Assembly: GCF_024169515.1 (NCBI RefSeq)
Contig: NZ_JAMKCQ010000001.1
Location: 2,418,001 to 2,482,000, forward strand
Origin: Erwinia aphidicola
Lineage (GTDB): Bacteria > Pseudomonadota > Gammaproteobacteria > Enterobacterales > Enterobacteriaceae
Reading direction: 5' to 3'
Length of the DNA stretch: 64,000 nucleotides
Shown: piece after piece, positions 33,745-42,426 of the stretch
Position numbering within the stretch: position 1 is the first letter of the stretch
Layout of the letters: each line of letters begins with the position of its first letter
Made by a program: the position numbers and the translations under genes
The notes under the pieces: model-generated
The model's input: the letters and a program-made list of their open reading frames with translations, nothing else
The model's database searches: none
What the model was told of the DNA's origin: nothing

Positions 33745-34626
33745 ATGGCTATTATGGCTTCAGTCGGCCAGGGTGGTAAAAACCATTTCGGCGACGTTAA
33801 ACAAGTTCAGCAGCTGCTTCAGCGCAATGGCTTCCCGCAGATCCGAGATGATGGCCGCATTGGCCCGAAAACCATTCAAGCGATTAAAGACTTTCAGTCG
33901 CGTTTTATGGCCCGGCCGGATGGGGTGATTGATGCAAATGGTAAAAGTTACAGTTATCTGATTCGGGGTAACGCACCGGGGCGTGTCGCACCGCCTGCGC
34001 GCTCAACGCCACCGGCTAACACGCCCGCCACCTCAGGGACGCTGACCGTCAGTGCCGGGCAGGTGACATTCGATGCGGAGGGGGGCGATAACCCCAGCCG
34101 AAACAACTTCAGCCGCCATATTCACTGTCCAAGCGATGATTCCGGAGTCACTATTGGGCGAGGCTATGACATGAAGATGCGTTCAGAGTCGAGCATTATC
34201 AGCGACCTGACGCAGGCGGGCGTGCCACTGGCTCAGGCTCAGCAGATAGCGAAGTCGCATGGCAAGAGCGGGGCCGCTGCTAAAGCATTTGTCAGGGACA
34301 ATCGTGCCGCAATTGGAACTATCACTCATCAAATGCAAGTCCGCCTTTTCGAACTGATCTATCCACGTTATGTTGAGACGGCCCACCATTTTTATGATTT
34401 ACGTACGGCGAATATCCCGCAAAGACCGACTTGGGAAAACCTCAAGCCCGCCGTGCGAGCCCTGACCGTGGATTTCGTTTATCAGGGCTTCAAAAGTGAA
34501 AATACCATGAAGAAATGTATGTCTAATGATATCGATACACTCATTAACTACATTGAAACCACACCTGAATTATCGCAGTATGAGGGTGGACGAAATCGCG
34601 TAGGTTTTTTGAAAAGAAATCGCTGA
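33745..34626 (+). CDS. Candidate T6SS lysozyme-like effector with peptidoglycan-binding domain
   Basis: A 293-residue protein with two parts. Residues about 10-70 form a PG_binding_1 domain (VKQVQQLLQRNGFPQIRDDG, IGPKTIQAIKDFQSRF). After a Pro/Thr-rich linker, the C-terminal domain has FDAEGGDNPSRNN with a candidate catalytic Glu near residue 112, and GVTIGRGYDM, which resembles the TIGxGH segment of GH24/pesticin-type muramidases. It lacks a signal peptide, as expected for cargo delivered by Hcp/VgrG to a target periplasm. It lies two genes from hcp and is followed by an LprI-type gene, so an effector-immunity pair is likely. Enzyme activity is inferred. Confidence 0.8.
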   Translation: MAIMASVGQGGKNHFGDVKQVQQLLQRNGFPQIRDDGRIGPKTIQAIKDFQSRFMARPDGVIDANGKSYSYLIRGNAPGRVAPPARSTPPANTPATSGTLTVSAGQVTFDAEGGDNPSRNNFSRHIHCPSDDSGVTIGRGYDMKMRSESSIISDLTQAGVPLAQAQQIAKSHGKSGAAAKAFVRDNRAAIGTITHQMQVRLFELIYPRYVETAHHFYDLRTANIPQRPTWENLKPAVRALTVDFVYQGFKSENTMKKCMSNDIDTLINYIETTPELSQYEGGRNRVGFLKRNR

Positions 34627-34637
34627 AAGGATTGTTT

Positions 34638-35036
34638 ATGAATAAGAAGTTATTATCTGTCGCCCTGTTGTCATTATCATTTTCCAGCTTTGCGGCGCTA
34701 GCGGAGCAGGATTGTTCTAAGATGGATTCAACGGGTGGTGTTTATGATTGTGTCCAGAAGAATAAAGACGAGTCAGAGGCAGCGCTTAATAAAGCGTATG
34801 GCGAAGCAAAGAAAAAAATCACCGCTGCATACAGTAATGACGCAAGCTATGAAAAGCCCCTGCAGCTGGCTTTACTGGATGGACAGCGCGCATGGGTAAA
34901 ATTTAGAGAGAATCAATGCAAAATGGAGTCCTTGGTCGCCGAAGAGGGCAGCTCTGCAAACAAAACCGCAGCTAACAACTGTATCATCAGAATGAATAAA
35001 CAGCGCATCGCCCAGTTTGGTGAGATGCCTTACTAA
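34638..35036 (+). CDS. LprI/DUF1311-type periplasmic lysozyme inhibitor, candidate immunity protein
   Basis: A 132-residue exported protein. The signal peptide is MNKKLLSVALLSLSFSSFAA, ending near ALA. The mature part has four Cys (QDCSKM, YDCVQK, NQCKME, NNCIIR) and the DUF1311/LprI pattern: LNKAYGEAKKKI, then GQRAWVKFRENQC. LprI-like proteins are known inhibitors of lysozyme. ATG 34638 is used because AAAGGA lies 7 nt before it. It starts 11 nt after the lysozyme-like gene, so it should protect the producer's own cell wall. Confidence 0.85.
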   Translation: MNKKLLSVALLSLSFSSFAALAEQDCSKMDSTGGVYDCVQKNKDESEAALNKAYGEAKKKITAAYSNDASYEKPLQLALLDGQRAWVKFRENQCKMESLVAEEGSSANKTAANNCIIRMNKQRIAQFGEMPY

Positions 35037-35046
35037 TCAATCCAAT

Positions 35047-35080
35047 CCGGGCAGCCATAATGCGATTTATGGCTGCCCGG
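35047..35080. terminator. Strong hairpin after the effector-immunity pair
   Basis: A perfect 14-bp stem, CCGGGCAGCCATAA (35047-35060) with its complement at 35067-35080, around a 6-nt loop. It is followed by CAATAAAAAAA instead of T residues, so it may be a 3'-end stabiliser or a non-canonical terminator. Confidence 0.65.
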
Positions 35081-35467
35081 CAATAAAAAAACTTCTGAAA
35101 GACACTCTCACGATTATCGTTCCTGCGTTATTCATAGCGGCAAAGCCTGCTGGTTATTAAACCTTATAGGAAAAGCCTGATCGTTCGCTTCAGCGGCGAT
35201 AACAGGTAATTAAGCTGTCAGACAGGAAAGAAAATTTTTTTTATTATTGATTAAGTACGGCGTTATTAATGCCGCTACTTCCGCTGAAAAATGTTCGTCA
35301 GCTAACTACAGCCGAATGTAACCCGCATGAAAAGCATTAAGCAGCTAGATAACATTCTCAAAAACTGATTTCCCCGCGCCCACCGCTACCTGAATTTCGC
35401 CCGTTTTAGTTTCCCTGCCGAGACGGGCGCAGTGCAGATGCCGAATACACCTGAGCAGGAACATCTT
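35081..35467. other. Non-coding leader before fha
   Basis: No gene is supported in these 387 bp. The first 250 bp are AT-rich; the last ~90 bp are GC-rich and contain a CGCCCGT/ACGGGCG inverted repeat (35398-35404 and 35423-35429) just upstream of the fha ribosome site. A separate promoter for the fha-pppA-tagJ-tssEFGH part is likely. Confidence 0.45.
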
Positions 35468-37327
35468 ATGCGATTTACGATTATAACCACCAAACAGGGT
35501 CATCAGCCGCCGCAGAGCAGCTGCGATTTCTTGCCACCCGGCGGCACGATTGGCCGTGGCGTTGACAATAACCTGGTGCTGCCGGACGACGATCGCACCA
35601 TCTCGCGGCTGCAGGCGATTGTGCACATCAGCGCCGACGGTGAGTGCCGTATCACCAACCGTGGCAACGTGACGCGCGTGCTGCTCAACGATATCCCGCT
35701 GGAGCGCGGCCGTCAGGTGGAGCTGCAGGATGGCGATGTGCTGGGCATTGATGACTATCGCCTGCAGGTCAGCGAGCTGGGCGAGGTAGCACGCCCGCTG
35801 GTGCAGCCGACGGTGGCCCCGACGGCTGCGCGCCCGCAAAGTGCAGCTGCCGCTGCCCCGCTGGCAAAACAGGCCGCGCAGACTGCCGCCATTCCCAGCG
35901 AGATCTGGGACAGCCTGGCGCAGGAGTTCTCCATCTCTGACAACCTCTCCAGCCGCCGGCAGAATAAAAGTGCAGAGAGCTATGCCAACCCGCTCACCGC
36001 GCCCGCTGCCGCAGAGCGTAACCCGGCCGACCCGCTGGCGCAGCTGGGGCAGGGCAGCGAGCCGCTCAACTTCGATCGCCGCCAGCAGACGCCGGAGAGC
36101 CTGTTCGAGCCTGACCCGCTGTTCAAGCAGGAAAGCATCTTCGATGACAGCACCCCGAGCACGCTGTTCCAGCAGCCCGGTGCTAAAAGCCCGCTGCCGG
36201 ACAGCAAGCCGCAGGATGAGCAGGACCCGCTGGCACTGTTTGGCGCCGGCAGCAGCCCGGCGCAGGTTAACAGCGACGACCCGCTGGGCCTGATGATAGG
36301 TAGCGCCGTGCCGCTGGCGCCGCTGGATGAGGAGCCTGGCCAGCAGAGCGCGCCGATAATTACGCCGCCGCCGCCGCCGCACGTGCAGCCTGAAGCCGCC
36401 GCCCAGCCCGAAGCGCACGACGCGCAAAGCGCGCCAGCCGACGACCCGCTGCCGCCGCTCGACAGCGACTTCTCGCTGTTTGGCGCTGACGCCAGCCAGC
36501 AGCCTGACAACGCCGGGTTTGCCAGCTCGCCGCTGTTTGATGAGCCTGTCGATGCCGCACCCGCACCGCCGCCGCCGGACTACAGCGGCATTACGCTGCC
36601 GACCCCGCAGGCGATGGTGCGCCAGAACGCCCCGGTGCCAAAAGGCCGCCTGCGCATTGACCCGGTCGCCAACAGCAGCCAGCAGAGCAGCGCCGCAGCG
36701 GGCGGTGAAACGCTGGATGGCGAGCTGCTCAACGCGCTGATCGGCGGCATGGGTTTGCAGGACCTGCAGCCGACGCCGCGTTTTGACCACGACTCCATCC
36801 AGGAGCTGGGGCAGATGCTGAGCATGTTTTCGCAGGGCACCGTGGCGCTGCTGTCGTCGCGTTCGATCCTTAAGCGCGGGGTGAAAGCGGAGATGACGGT
36901 GATCCTCGACGAGGCCAACAACCCGTTCAAGCTGCTGCCTTCCGGTAAGTCGGTGCTGATGCAGATGTTTGGCAGCCGCATGCCCGGTTTTATGCCGCCG
37001 AAGCAGTCGGTGCGCGATGCGCTGGTGGATCTGCAGGCGCACCAGCTGGGAATGATCGCCGGGATCCGCGCGCTGATCGCCTCCATGCTGCAGTCGTTCA
37101 ACCCGCAGCAGCTGGAAGAAGAAGCGCGGGCAGAGGGAGCCACCTCGCGCCTGTCACTGCCCAGCAGCCGTAAGGCCGCGCTGTGGGATCACTTCACCAA
37201 ACGCTATGGCGAAACCGCCGGTGAGATAGAAGACGACTTCCACACGCTGTTTGGCGAAGCCTTCCTCCACGCCTACGACATGGAAGTGAACCAGTACAAA
37301 GACTCTCAGATCAGATCGGAAGAATGA
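35468..37327 (+). CDS. tagH: T6SS FHA-domain scaffold protein (TagH/Fha)
   Basis: A 619-residue protein. The N-terminal FHA domain (about 20-100) has the phosphothreonine-binding motifs GGTIGRGVDNNLVLPD and RTISRLQAIVHI. A long low-complexity Pro/Ala/Gln/Asp linker spans about 110-440, and the conserved T6SS FHA C-terminal domain follows (FGSRMPGFMPPKQSVRDAL, LWDHFTKRYGETAGEIEDDF). Fha is phosphorylated by PpkA and promotes assembly. ATG 35468 is preferred because AGGA is spaced 8 nt before it; an in-frame ATG at 35432 lies further up. It overlaps pppA by 4 nt. Confidence 0.94.
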   Translation: MRFTIITTKQGHQPPQSSCDFLPPGGTIGRGVDNNLVLPDDDRTISRLQAIVHISADGECRITNRGNVTRVLLNDIPLERGRQVELQDGDVLGIDDYRLQVSELGEVARPLVQPTVAPTAARPQSAAAAAPLAKQAAQTAAIPSEIWDSLAQEFSISDNLSSRRQNKSAESYANPLTAPAAAERNPADPLAQLGQGSEPLNFDRRQQTPESLFEPDPLFKQESIFDDSTPSTLFQQPGAKSPLPDSKPQDEQDPLALFGAGSSPAQVNSDDPLGLMIGSAVPLAPLDEEPGQQSAPIITPPPPPHVQPEAAAQPEAHDAQSAPADDPLPPLDSDFSLFGADASQQPDNAGFASSPLFDEPVDAAPAPPPPDYSGITLPTPQAMVRQNAPVPKGRLRIDPVANSSQQSSAAAGGETLDGELLNALIGGMGLQDLQPTPRFDHDSIQELGQMLSMFSQGTVALLSSRSILKRGVKAEMTVILDEANNPFKLLPSGKSVLMQMFGSRMPGFMPPKQSVRDALVDLQAHQLGMIAGIRALIASMLQSFNPQQLEEEARAEGATSRLSLPSSRKAALWDHFTKRYGETAGEIEDDFHTLFGEAFLHAYDMEVNQYKDSQIRSEE

Positions 37328-38121
37328 TGAATATCACCATTGCCTCAATGTCGAACCAGGGTGAACGCGCCAGCAATCAGGATCAGATCGGCGAGATCGT
37401 CGGTGAGCGCTCGGCCTGCTTTGTGGTGTGCGATGGCGTTGCGGGCCTGCCGGGGGGCGATATCGCCGCCAGCGTGGCGCGTAACACCATTATGCAGCGC
37501 TTTGACGGGCAGCAGCATCTGAATGCCCAGCTGATCCGCGAGTACGTCAACGGTGCCAACGGCGCTATCCGCCAGCAGCAGAAAAGCGAACCGGACTATC
37601 ACCGCATGGGCACCACGCTGGTCAGCCTGTTTATCGACCGCGACTACGAGCTGGCTTACTGGGCGCACGCCGGGGACAGCCGCCTGTATCTGTTCCGCCG
37701 CGGTTATCTCTACCACGTCACCACCGATCACAGCCTGGTGCAGCAGATGAAGGATGCCGGGCATCAGACCGAAGGGATCAACGGCAACCTGCTCTATTTT
37801 GCCCTCGGCATGGGCGATGAAGATCGCGATGCCAGCTACAGCGACGTGGTGCCGATTGAAGATGGCGACGCGTTTCTGCTGTGTACTGACGGCTTCTGGC
37901 ACGGCGTTTCCCAGCACCATATGCAGCAGTCACTGCATATGGTCAACACGCCGGACGAGTGGCTGACGCTGATGCAGCAGATGATTAAGAAAAACGAACA
38001 ACAGTCGGAGGGCAGCCAGGATAACTACAGCGCCGTGGCCGTCTGGGTCGGGGAGCCGCAGGACACAACGCTGCTGCACTCGCTGTCGGAAGCGGCGCAG
38101 TTTATTCCGCTGCGTGATTGA
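37324..38121 (+). CDS. pppA: T6SS PP2C-type Ser/Thr phosphatase PppA
   Basis: A 265-residue PPM/PP2C phosphatase with all metal-binding motifs: VCDGVAGLPGGDIAA, GTTLVSLFI, WAHAGDSRLYLFR, LLCTDGFWHGV and the terminal QDNYSAVAV. It removes the phosphates added by PpkA, opposing T6SS activation. It overlaps fha by 4 nt (ATGA), so substrate and phosphatase are co-translated; ATG 37327 is an alternative start three bases on. There is no fusion to TagF, which is encoded separately. Confidence 0.95.
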   Translation: MMNITIASMSNQGERASNQDQIGEIVGERSACFVVCDGVAGLPGGDIAASVARNTIMQRFDGQQHLNAQLIREYVNGANGAIRQQQKSEPDYHRMGTTLVSLFIDRDYELAYWAHAGDSRLYLFRRGYLYHVTTDHSLVQQMKDAGHQTEGINGNLLYFALGMGDEDRDASYSDVVPIEDGDAFLLCTDGFWHGVSQHHMQQSLHMVNTPDEWLTLMQQMIKKNEQQSEGSQDNYSAVAVWVGEPQDTTLLHSLSEAAQFIPLRD

Positions 38122-38138
38122 AACAGGAAATGGATGTT

Positions 38139-39134
38139 ATGAAATATTGGCTGTCAGGTGCTCTCTCACTCCTGCTCGCGTCCAGCGCCTGGGCGCAGGA
38201 CTATCAGATTGTGCAGTCCCGCTCGCTCAAGCTGGATATCTGGATCGACAACGTTAAAAGCAACAGTCCGCAAAGCTGGTGCGCGCGCGAACTGCCGCTG
38301 CGCATCGTCGCCAACGGCAAGAAAGATCCGGCGCTGCTGGATGATTTCCTGCCGCGCGTCGCCAGCCTGTTACAGAGCCAGTGCGCTTCGCTCAGCCAGA
38401 TCCACTGGCAGATGAACGATAGCGCCGGAGCCAAACTGGCGCAGGGCAGCGCCAGCAAAGCGCAGGAGTGGGTTCCCGTGGTGACGCCGGAGGCGCCCGC
38501 AGCAGCTGCCGTGGCTGCGGCGACACCGCCGGCCGAAGTGGCGCGCACGGCCCCAGCGGCAGAAGATCTCTCCCCACCCGCCGATACCACGCCGTGGATG
38601 CAGTTCAGCCTGATGGACGGCTGCCACTTCCGCACCTGGTGGCGCGGCAGCAGCCAGACCAGCGCACTGTTCGTTCCGGCCAAAGGCGGCGTCAGCTGCG
38701 GTGCTGATGGCTGGCTGAGCGGATCGGGGCAGATCACCCTCGTCGGGCACGGCGCCAGCAAAAGCCAGCGCATGAGCTTCCTGCAGGGCTTCCCGGTGGC
38801 TGGCCTGAATAACAGAGCGCCAGCCCACGCGCTGCAGATACTGACGGTCAACAACCAGCGCATGGTGCTGAGCGATGAGAAACAGCCCGGCAGCTGGATG
38901 GTCCTGCCTTACGCGCCGGAGCTGAACGGTTTCCAGGCCAGCGGCGAGCTGGTGGTACAGATCAGCGCGCAGGACGCGGCGGATAAAACCCTGCTGCAAA
39001 AGCGCCTGAATGAGATACGTAACCTGTGGTCACCGTACCTGAGTAACAGCACCGACCTGACCATCAAACTGGTGGATGCGCTGCACCCGCAGCTGCAGGA
39101 CCCGGCCGCCGGGGCATTCAGCACGCTTCATTAA
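38139..39134 (+). CDS. Exported T6SS-associated protein of unknown role
   Basis: A 331-residue protein with a signal peptide (MKYWLSGALSLLLASSAWAQ). The first ~100 mature residues include YQIVQSRSLKLDIWIDNVKS and two Cys (SWCARELP, SQCASL). An Ala/Pro-rich linker follows (about 115-145), then a second domain starting near TTPWMQFSLMDGCHFRTWWR. Such two-part periplasmic proteins sit between pppA and tagJ in several enterobacterial T6SS loci, but I know no agreed name. ATG 38139 begins the signal peptide; upstream in-frame codons sit too close to the AGGA site. It might report envelope state to the control proteins; that is a guess. Confidence 0.75.
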   Translation: MKYWLSGALSLLLASSAWAQDYQIVQSRSLKLDIWIDNVKSNSPQSWCARELPLRIVANGKKDPALLDDFLPRVASLLQSQCASLSQIHWQMNDSAGAKLAQGSASKAQEWVPVVTPEAPAAAAVAAATPPAEVARTAPAAEDLSPPADTTPWMQFSLMDGCHFRTWWRGSSQTSALFVPAKGGVSCGADGWLSGSGQITLVGHGASKSQRMSFLQGFPVAGLNNRAPAHALQILTVNNQRMVLSDEKQPGSWMVLPYAPELNGFQASGELVVQISAQDAADKTLLQKRLNEIRNLWSPYLSNSTDLTIKLVDALHPQLQDPAAGAFSTLH

Positions 39135-39143
39135 GGAAAGACC

Positions 39144-39971
39144 ATGCACTCATTACAACAGCTCGTGGCCGGACAGTCGCTGAATGAAGCGCTGGCCCAG
39201 GTGGAAGGCCAGATCAAACAGAAGCCCGCCGATGCCGACCTGCGCGCCAGCTTCGTCCAGCTGCTGTGCCTGGTGGGGAACTGGAGCCGGGCGCTGACCC
39301 AGCTGAAAAGCTGGCGGGCGCTGAAGCCGCAGGCGCAGCCGACGGTCAACCTGCTGGAGCAGGCGATCGGCGGTGAGTTAAAGCGTGCCCTGGTGTTTAG
39401 CGGCAAGGCCACACCGCGTATGCCGGGCGACGGCTGGAGCTGGGCAGAGCAGCTGTTACAGGCGCTGACGGCCGATCGTTGTGGCGACCATGCGCAGGCC
39501 CAGGCGCTACGTGCCGCCGCCTTTGACGCCGCCGCGCTGAATCCCGGCCAGCTGATGCGCCAGGGGGAAGCGCAGCCGCACGCTTTTGACTGGCTGATGG
39601 ATGGCGACAGCCGCTTAGGGCCGCTGTGCGAGCTGATGGTTAACGGTGAGTACAGCTGGCTGCCGTTCGGCGCCATCAGCGAGCTGCGTTTTCAGCCCCC
39701 GGCCAGCGTCACCGACCTGGTGTGGCGCCATACGCTGGTGCGGCTGATCGACGGCAGCGAACAGGTGTGCCAGATCCCGGCGCGCTACCCGCTGGCGCAG
39801 GACGCCGACGACCGTTACCGGCTGGGATCGCTGACCGAATGGCAGCCTTTACCTGCTGATGAGCAGCAATTCAGCGGCCACGGCCAAAAAAGCTGGCTCA
39901 GCGCGCAGGATGACTTTCCGCTGCTGAACCTGGAGACGCTGACCTTCGCCGCAGCGGAGCCTGCACCATGA
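39144..39971 (+). CDS. tagJ: T6SS accessory protein TagJ (ImpE)
   Basis: A 275-residue ImpE/TagJ family protein. The N-terminal half is helical and TPR-like (LNEALAQVEGQIKQKPADADLRASFVQLLCLVGNWSRAL region). The C-terminal half contains MVNGEYSWLPFGAISELRF and DLVWRHTLVRLIDGSEQ. In characterised systems TagJ binds the N-terminal end of TssB and may help ClpV recycle the sheath. The stop overlaps the tssE start by 4 nt. Confidence 0.92.
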   Translation: MHSLQQLVAGQSLNEALAQVEGQIKQKPADADLRASFVQLLCLVGNWSRALTQLKSWRALKPQAQPTVNLLEQAIGGELKRALVFSGKATPRMPGDGWSWAEQLLQALTADRCGDHAQAQALRAAAFDAAALNPGQLMRQGEAQPHAFDWLMDGDSRLGPLCELMVNGEYSWLPFGAISELRFQPPASVTDLVWRHTLVRLIDGSEQVCQIPARYPLAQDADDRYRLGSLTEWQPLPADEQQFSGHGQKSWLSAQDDFPLLNLETLTFAAAEPAP

Positions 39972-40534
39972 GCCAGCAAAGCGGAGACGGGCACGACCTG
40001 CTGCACGGCGGCTACCGCCAGCGCCGCCAGCAGGAGAGCTTAAGCGCGCGCGACAAAATGCAGGCCTCGCTGCTCGACCGCCTGACCGATAACGCGCCCG
40101 ATAAGCAGCAGGAGGCGGCTTACCACACGTTGATCTCGCACAGCTCGCTGCGCCGTAACGTACTGCGCGACCTGCAGTGGCTGTTTAACACCATCAACAA
40201 CGAAGCCCAGCAGGACCTGCAACCCTTTCCGCAGGTTAAACGCTCCACGCTCAACTTCGGTATCGCGCCGCTGGCCGGGCAGCGCATGTCGGACATTGAG
40301 TGGCTGGATATTCAGCGCAAGCTGACGGCGGCGATCCTCAACTTCGAGCCGCGCATCCTGCCGGGCGGCCTGCAGGTGCGCTGCGTCTCCGACACCGGAT
40401 CGCTCGACCTGCACAACGTGCTGTCGATAGAGATTAAGGGCCGCCTGTGGTGCGTGCCGTACCCGCTTGAATTCCTGTTTCGTACCGATGTGGATCTGGA
40501 AAACGGTCACTTTGAGCTGAAAGATATCGGTTAA
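39968..40534 (+). CDS. tssE: T6SS baseplate protein TssE (gp25-like)
   Basis: A 188-residue TssE. The N-terminal segment (MQASLLDRLTDNAPDKQ) is followed by the phage T4 gp25-like domain, with SSLRRNVLRDLQWLFNT, STLNFGIAPLAGQRMS and FEPRILPGGLQVRC. TssE joins the TssF/TssG wedge and starts sheath polymerisation. It overlaps tagJ by 4 nt (ATGA) and is 17 nt before tssF. Confidence 0.95.
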   Translation: MSQQSGDGHDLLHGGYRQRRQQESLSARDKMQASLLDRLTDNAPDKQQEAAYHTLISHSSLRRNVLRDLQWLFNTINNEAQQDLQPFPQVKRSTLNFGIAPLAGQRMSDIEWLDIQRKLTAAILNFEPRILPGGLQVRCVSDTGSLDLHNVLSIEIKGRLWCVPYPLEFLFRTDVDLENGHFELKDIG

Positions 40535-40551
40535 TAAAGAAGGTCATTGTC

Positions 40552-42426
40552 ATGGACAGCAAGCTGCTTGATTACTACAACCGCGAACTGGCCTACCTGC
40601 GTGAGATGGGGGCCGAGTTTGCCGGGCGCTATCCCAAGGTTGCCGGGCGTCTGGGGATGCGCGGCGATGAAGTGGCGGACCCTTACGTTGAGCGGCTGAT
40701 GGAGGGTTTCGCCTTTCTCACCTCGCGCGTACAGCTGAAGATGGATGCCGAGTTCCCGCGTTTTTCCCAGCGCATGCTGGAGATGATCGCGCCGAACTAT
40801 CTCGCGCCGACGCCGTCGATGGCCATCGCCGAGCTGCACCCGGACAGCCGCAAGGGCGATATCAGCGGCGGATTCTGCGTGCCGCGCGGCACCATGATGG
40901 ACAGCCAGATCCTCAAGCAGAGCGGCGTGACCTGCAGCTACACCACTGCCCACGACGTGATGCTGCAACCGCTGGAAATAAAGCAGGTCGAGCTGGGCGG
41001 CATCCCGGCCAATATCCCGCTCGGCCAGCTTGGGCTGAGCCAGCTGGGGGCGGTGAGCGCGCTGCGCATCCGCCTGAAGTGCGATGAAGCGGTAACGCTG
41101 GCGCACCTTAACTTCGACAGCCTGATGTTTTTCCTCAGCGGCCCGGATATGCAGGCGCAGCAGCTGCTAGAGCTGGTGATGCAGCACTACGTGGGCGGCT
41201 TCTGCCAGAGCGTGACGGCCAGCCCGCGCCGCACGCTGCTGGATGATGGCGCGGTGCAGCAGGAGGGCTTCGCGCCGGAACAGGCGCTGCTGCCGGATGA
41301 CCTGCGTAACTTTGATGGCTACCGCCTGCTGCAGGAGTATTTTGCCTTCCCGGCGCGCTTCCAGTTTATCAGCATCAGCCAGCTGCGCCCGCTGTTGCAG
41401 GGCGCAGGGGAAGGGGAGCGTGAGTTTGACATCGTGCTGCTGCTGGATAAAAGCAGCGAGGCGCTGGAACGGGTGATTGATCGCAGCCACCTGGCGCTGC
41501 ACTGCACCCCGGTGATCAACCTGTTCCCGAAGGTGGCAGAGCGCCAGAAGCTGAATGACAGCGTGCATGAGTATCACCTGGTGGTGGATAACATCCGCCC
41601 GCTCGATTACGAGATCTTCTCGGTGCAGAAGCTGTATGCCAGCGGTGATAACCAGCGCGAGGAGCAGCTGTTCCGCCCGTTCTGGAGCACCTTCAGCGAC
41701 GACGGCGGTAACTACGGCGCCTATTTTTCGCTGCGCCGCGAGCAGCGCACGCTGTCGGAACACGCGCAGCGCTACGGCACGCGCACCGGCTATGTCGGCT
41801 CGGAAGTGTTTCTCTCGCTGGTGGATGAACAGCACGCGCCGTGGCATGAAGATCTGCGCCACCTCAGCGCGGAAGTGCTCTGCACCAGCCGCGACCTGCC
41901 GCTGCTGCTGCAGCAGCAGCAGGGCAACTTTGTGATGCCGGACTCGGTGCCGATCCGCCAGCTGACGCTGCGCAAAGGGCCAACGCCGCCGCGTGCTGCG
42001 CTGGCCGAGGGCAAAATCGCCTGGCGGCTGATCAGCCATTTGCAGATGAACTACCTCAGCCTGATGGACGGCGATGACGGCCAGGGAGCCGCCGCGCTGC
42101 GCCAGATGCTTGGGCTGTATGCCAATCTGGCCGATGCCCCGGTGGCGCGCCAGATTGAGGGCATTCGCCACTGCCAGCTTAAGCCGGTGTTCCGCCGGGT
42201 GCCGGAGCCGGGACCGATTGTGTTCGCCCGCGGCATCAGCGTTGAGCTGGAGGTGGATGAACAGGCGTTTTCCGGCGCCAGCCCGTGGCTGCTCGGCAGC
42301 GTGCTGGAGCGGGTTTTCTCACGGCTGGTAGCGATTAACACCTTCACCGAAGTGACGCTCAACAGCCAGCAGCGTGGGGAGGTCGGCTACTGGGCGCCGC
42401 GCATGGGTAAAAGGACGCTGATATGA
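40552..42426 (+). CDS. tssF: T6SS baseplate wedge protein TssF
   Basis: A 624-residue TssF, the normal length. It opens with LLDYYNRELAYLREMGAEFAGRYPKVAGRLG, and the VERLMEGFAFLTSRVQLKMDAEFPRFSQ region is highly conserved; FSTWGE-like insertions are absent. Two TssF and one TssG form each baseplate wedge around the VgrG hub. The stop overlaps tssG by 4 nt, so the wedge partners are co-translated. Confidence 0.97.
   Translation: MDSKLLDYYNRELAYLREMGAEFAGRYPKVAGRLGMRGDEVADPYVERLMEGFAFLTSRVQLKMDAEFPRFSQRMLEMIAPNYLAPTPSMAIAELHPDSRKGDISGGFCVPRGTMMDSQILKQSGVTCSYTTAHDVMLQPLEIKQVELGGIPANIPLGQLGLSQLGAVSALRIRLKCDEAVTLAHLNFDSLMFFLSGPDMQAQQLLELVMQHYVGGFCQSVTASPRRTLLDDGAVQQEGFAPEQALLPDDLRNFDGYRLLQEYFAFPARFQFISISQLRPLLQGAGEGEREFDIVLLLDKSSEALERVIDRSHLALHCTPVINLFPKVAERQKLNDSVHEYHLVVDNIRPLDYEIFSVQKLYASGDNQREEQLFRPFWSTFSDDGGNYGAYFSLRREQRTLSEHAQRYGTRTGYVGSEVFLSLVDEQHAPWHEDLRHLSAEVLCTSRDLPLLLQQQQGNFVMPDSVPIRQLTLRKGPTPPRAALAEGKIAWRLISHLQMNYLSLMDGDDGQGAAALRQMLGLYANLADAPVARQIEGIRHCQLKPVFRRVPEPGPIVFARGISVELEVDEQAFSGASPWLLGSVLERVFSRLVAINTFTEVTLNSQQRGEVGYWAPRMGKRTLI

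Noticed and set aside
35345..35430. A minus-strand stretch reading GRETKTGEIQVAVGAGKSVF, slightly like the end of an HU-family protein.
   Set aside because: Several conserved HU residues are missing, and the frame runs on antisense through fha; probably chance.
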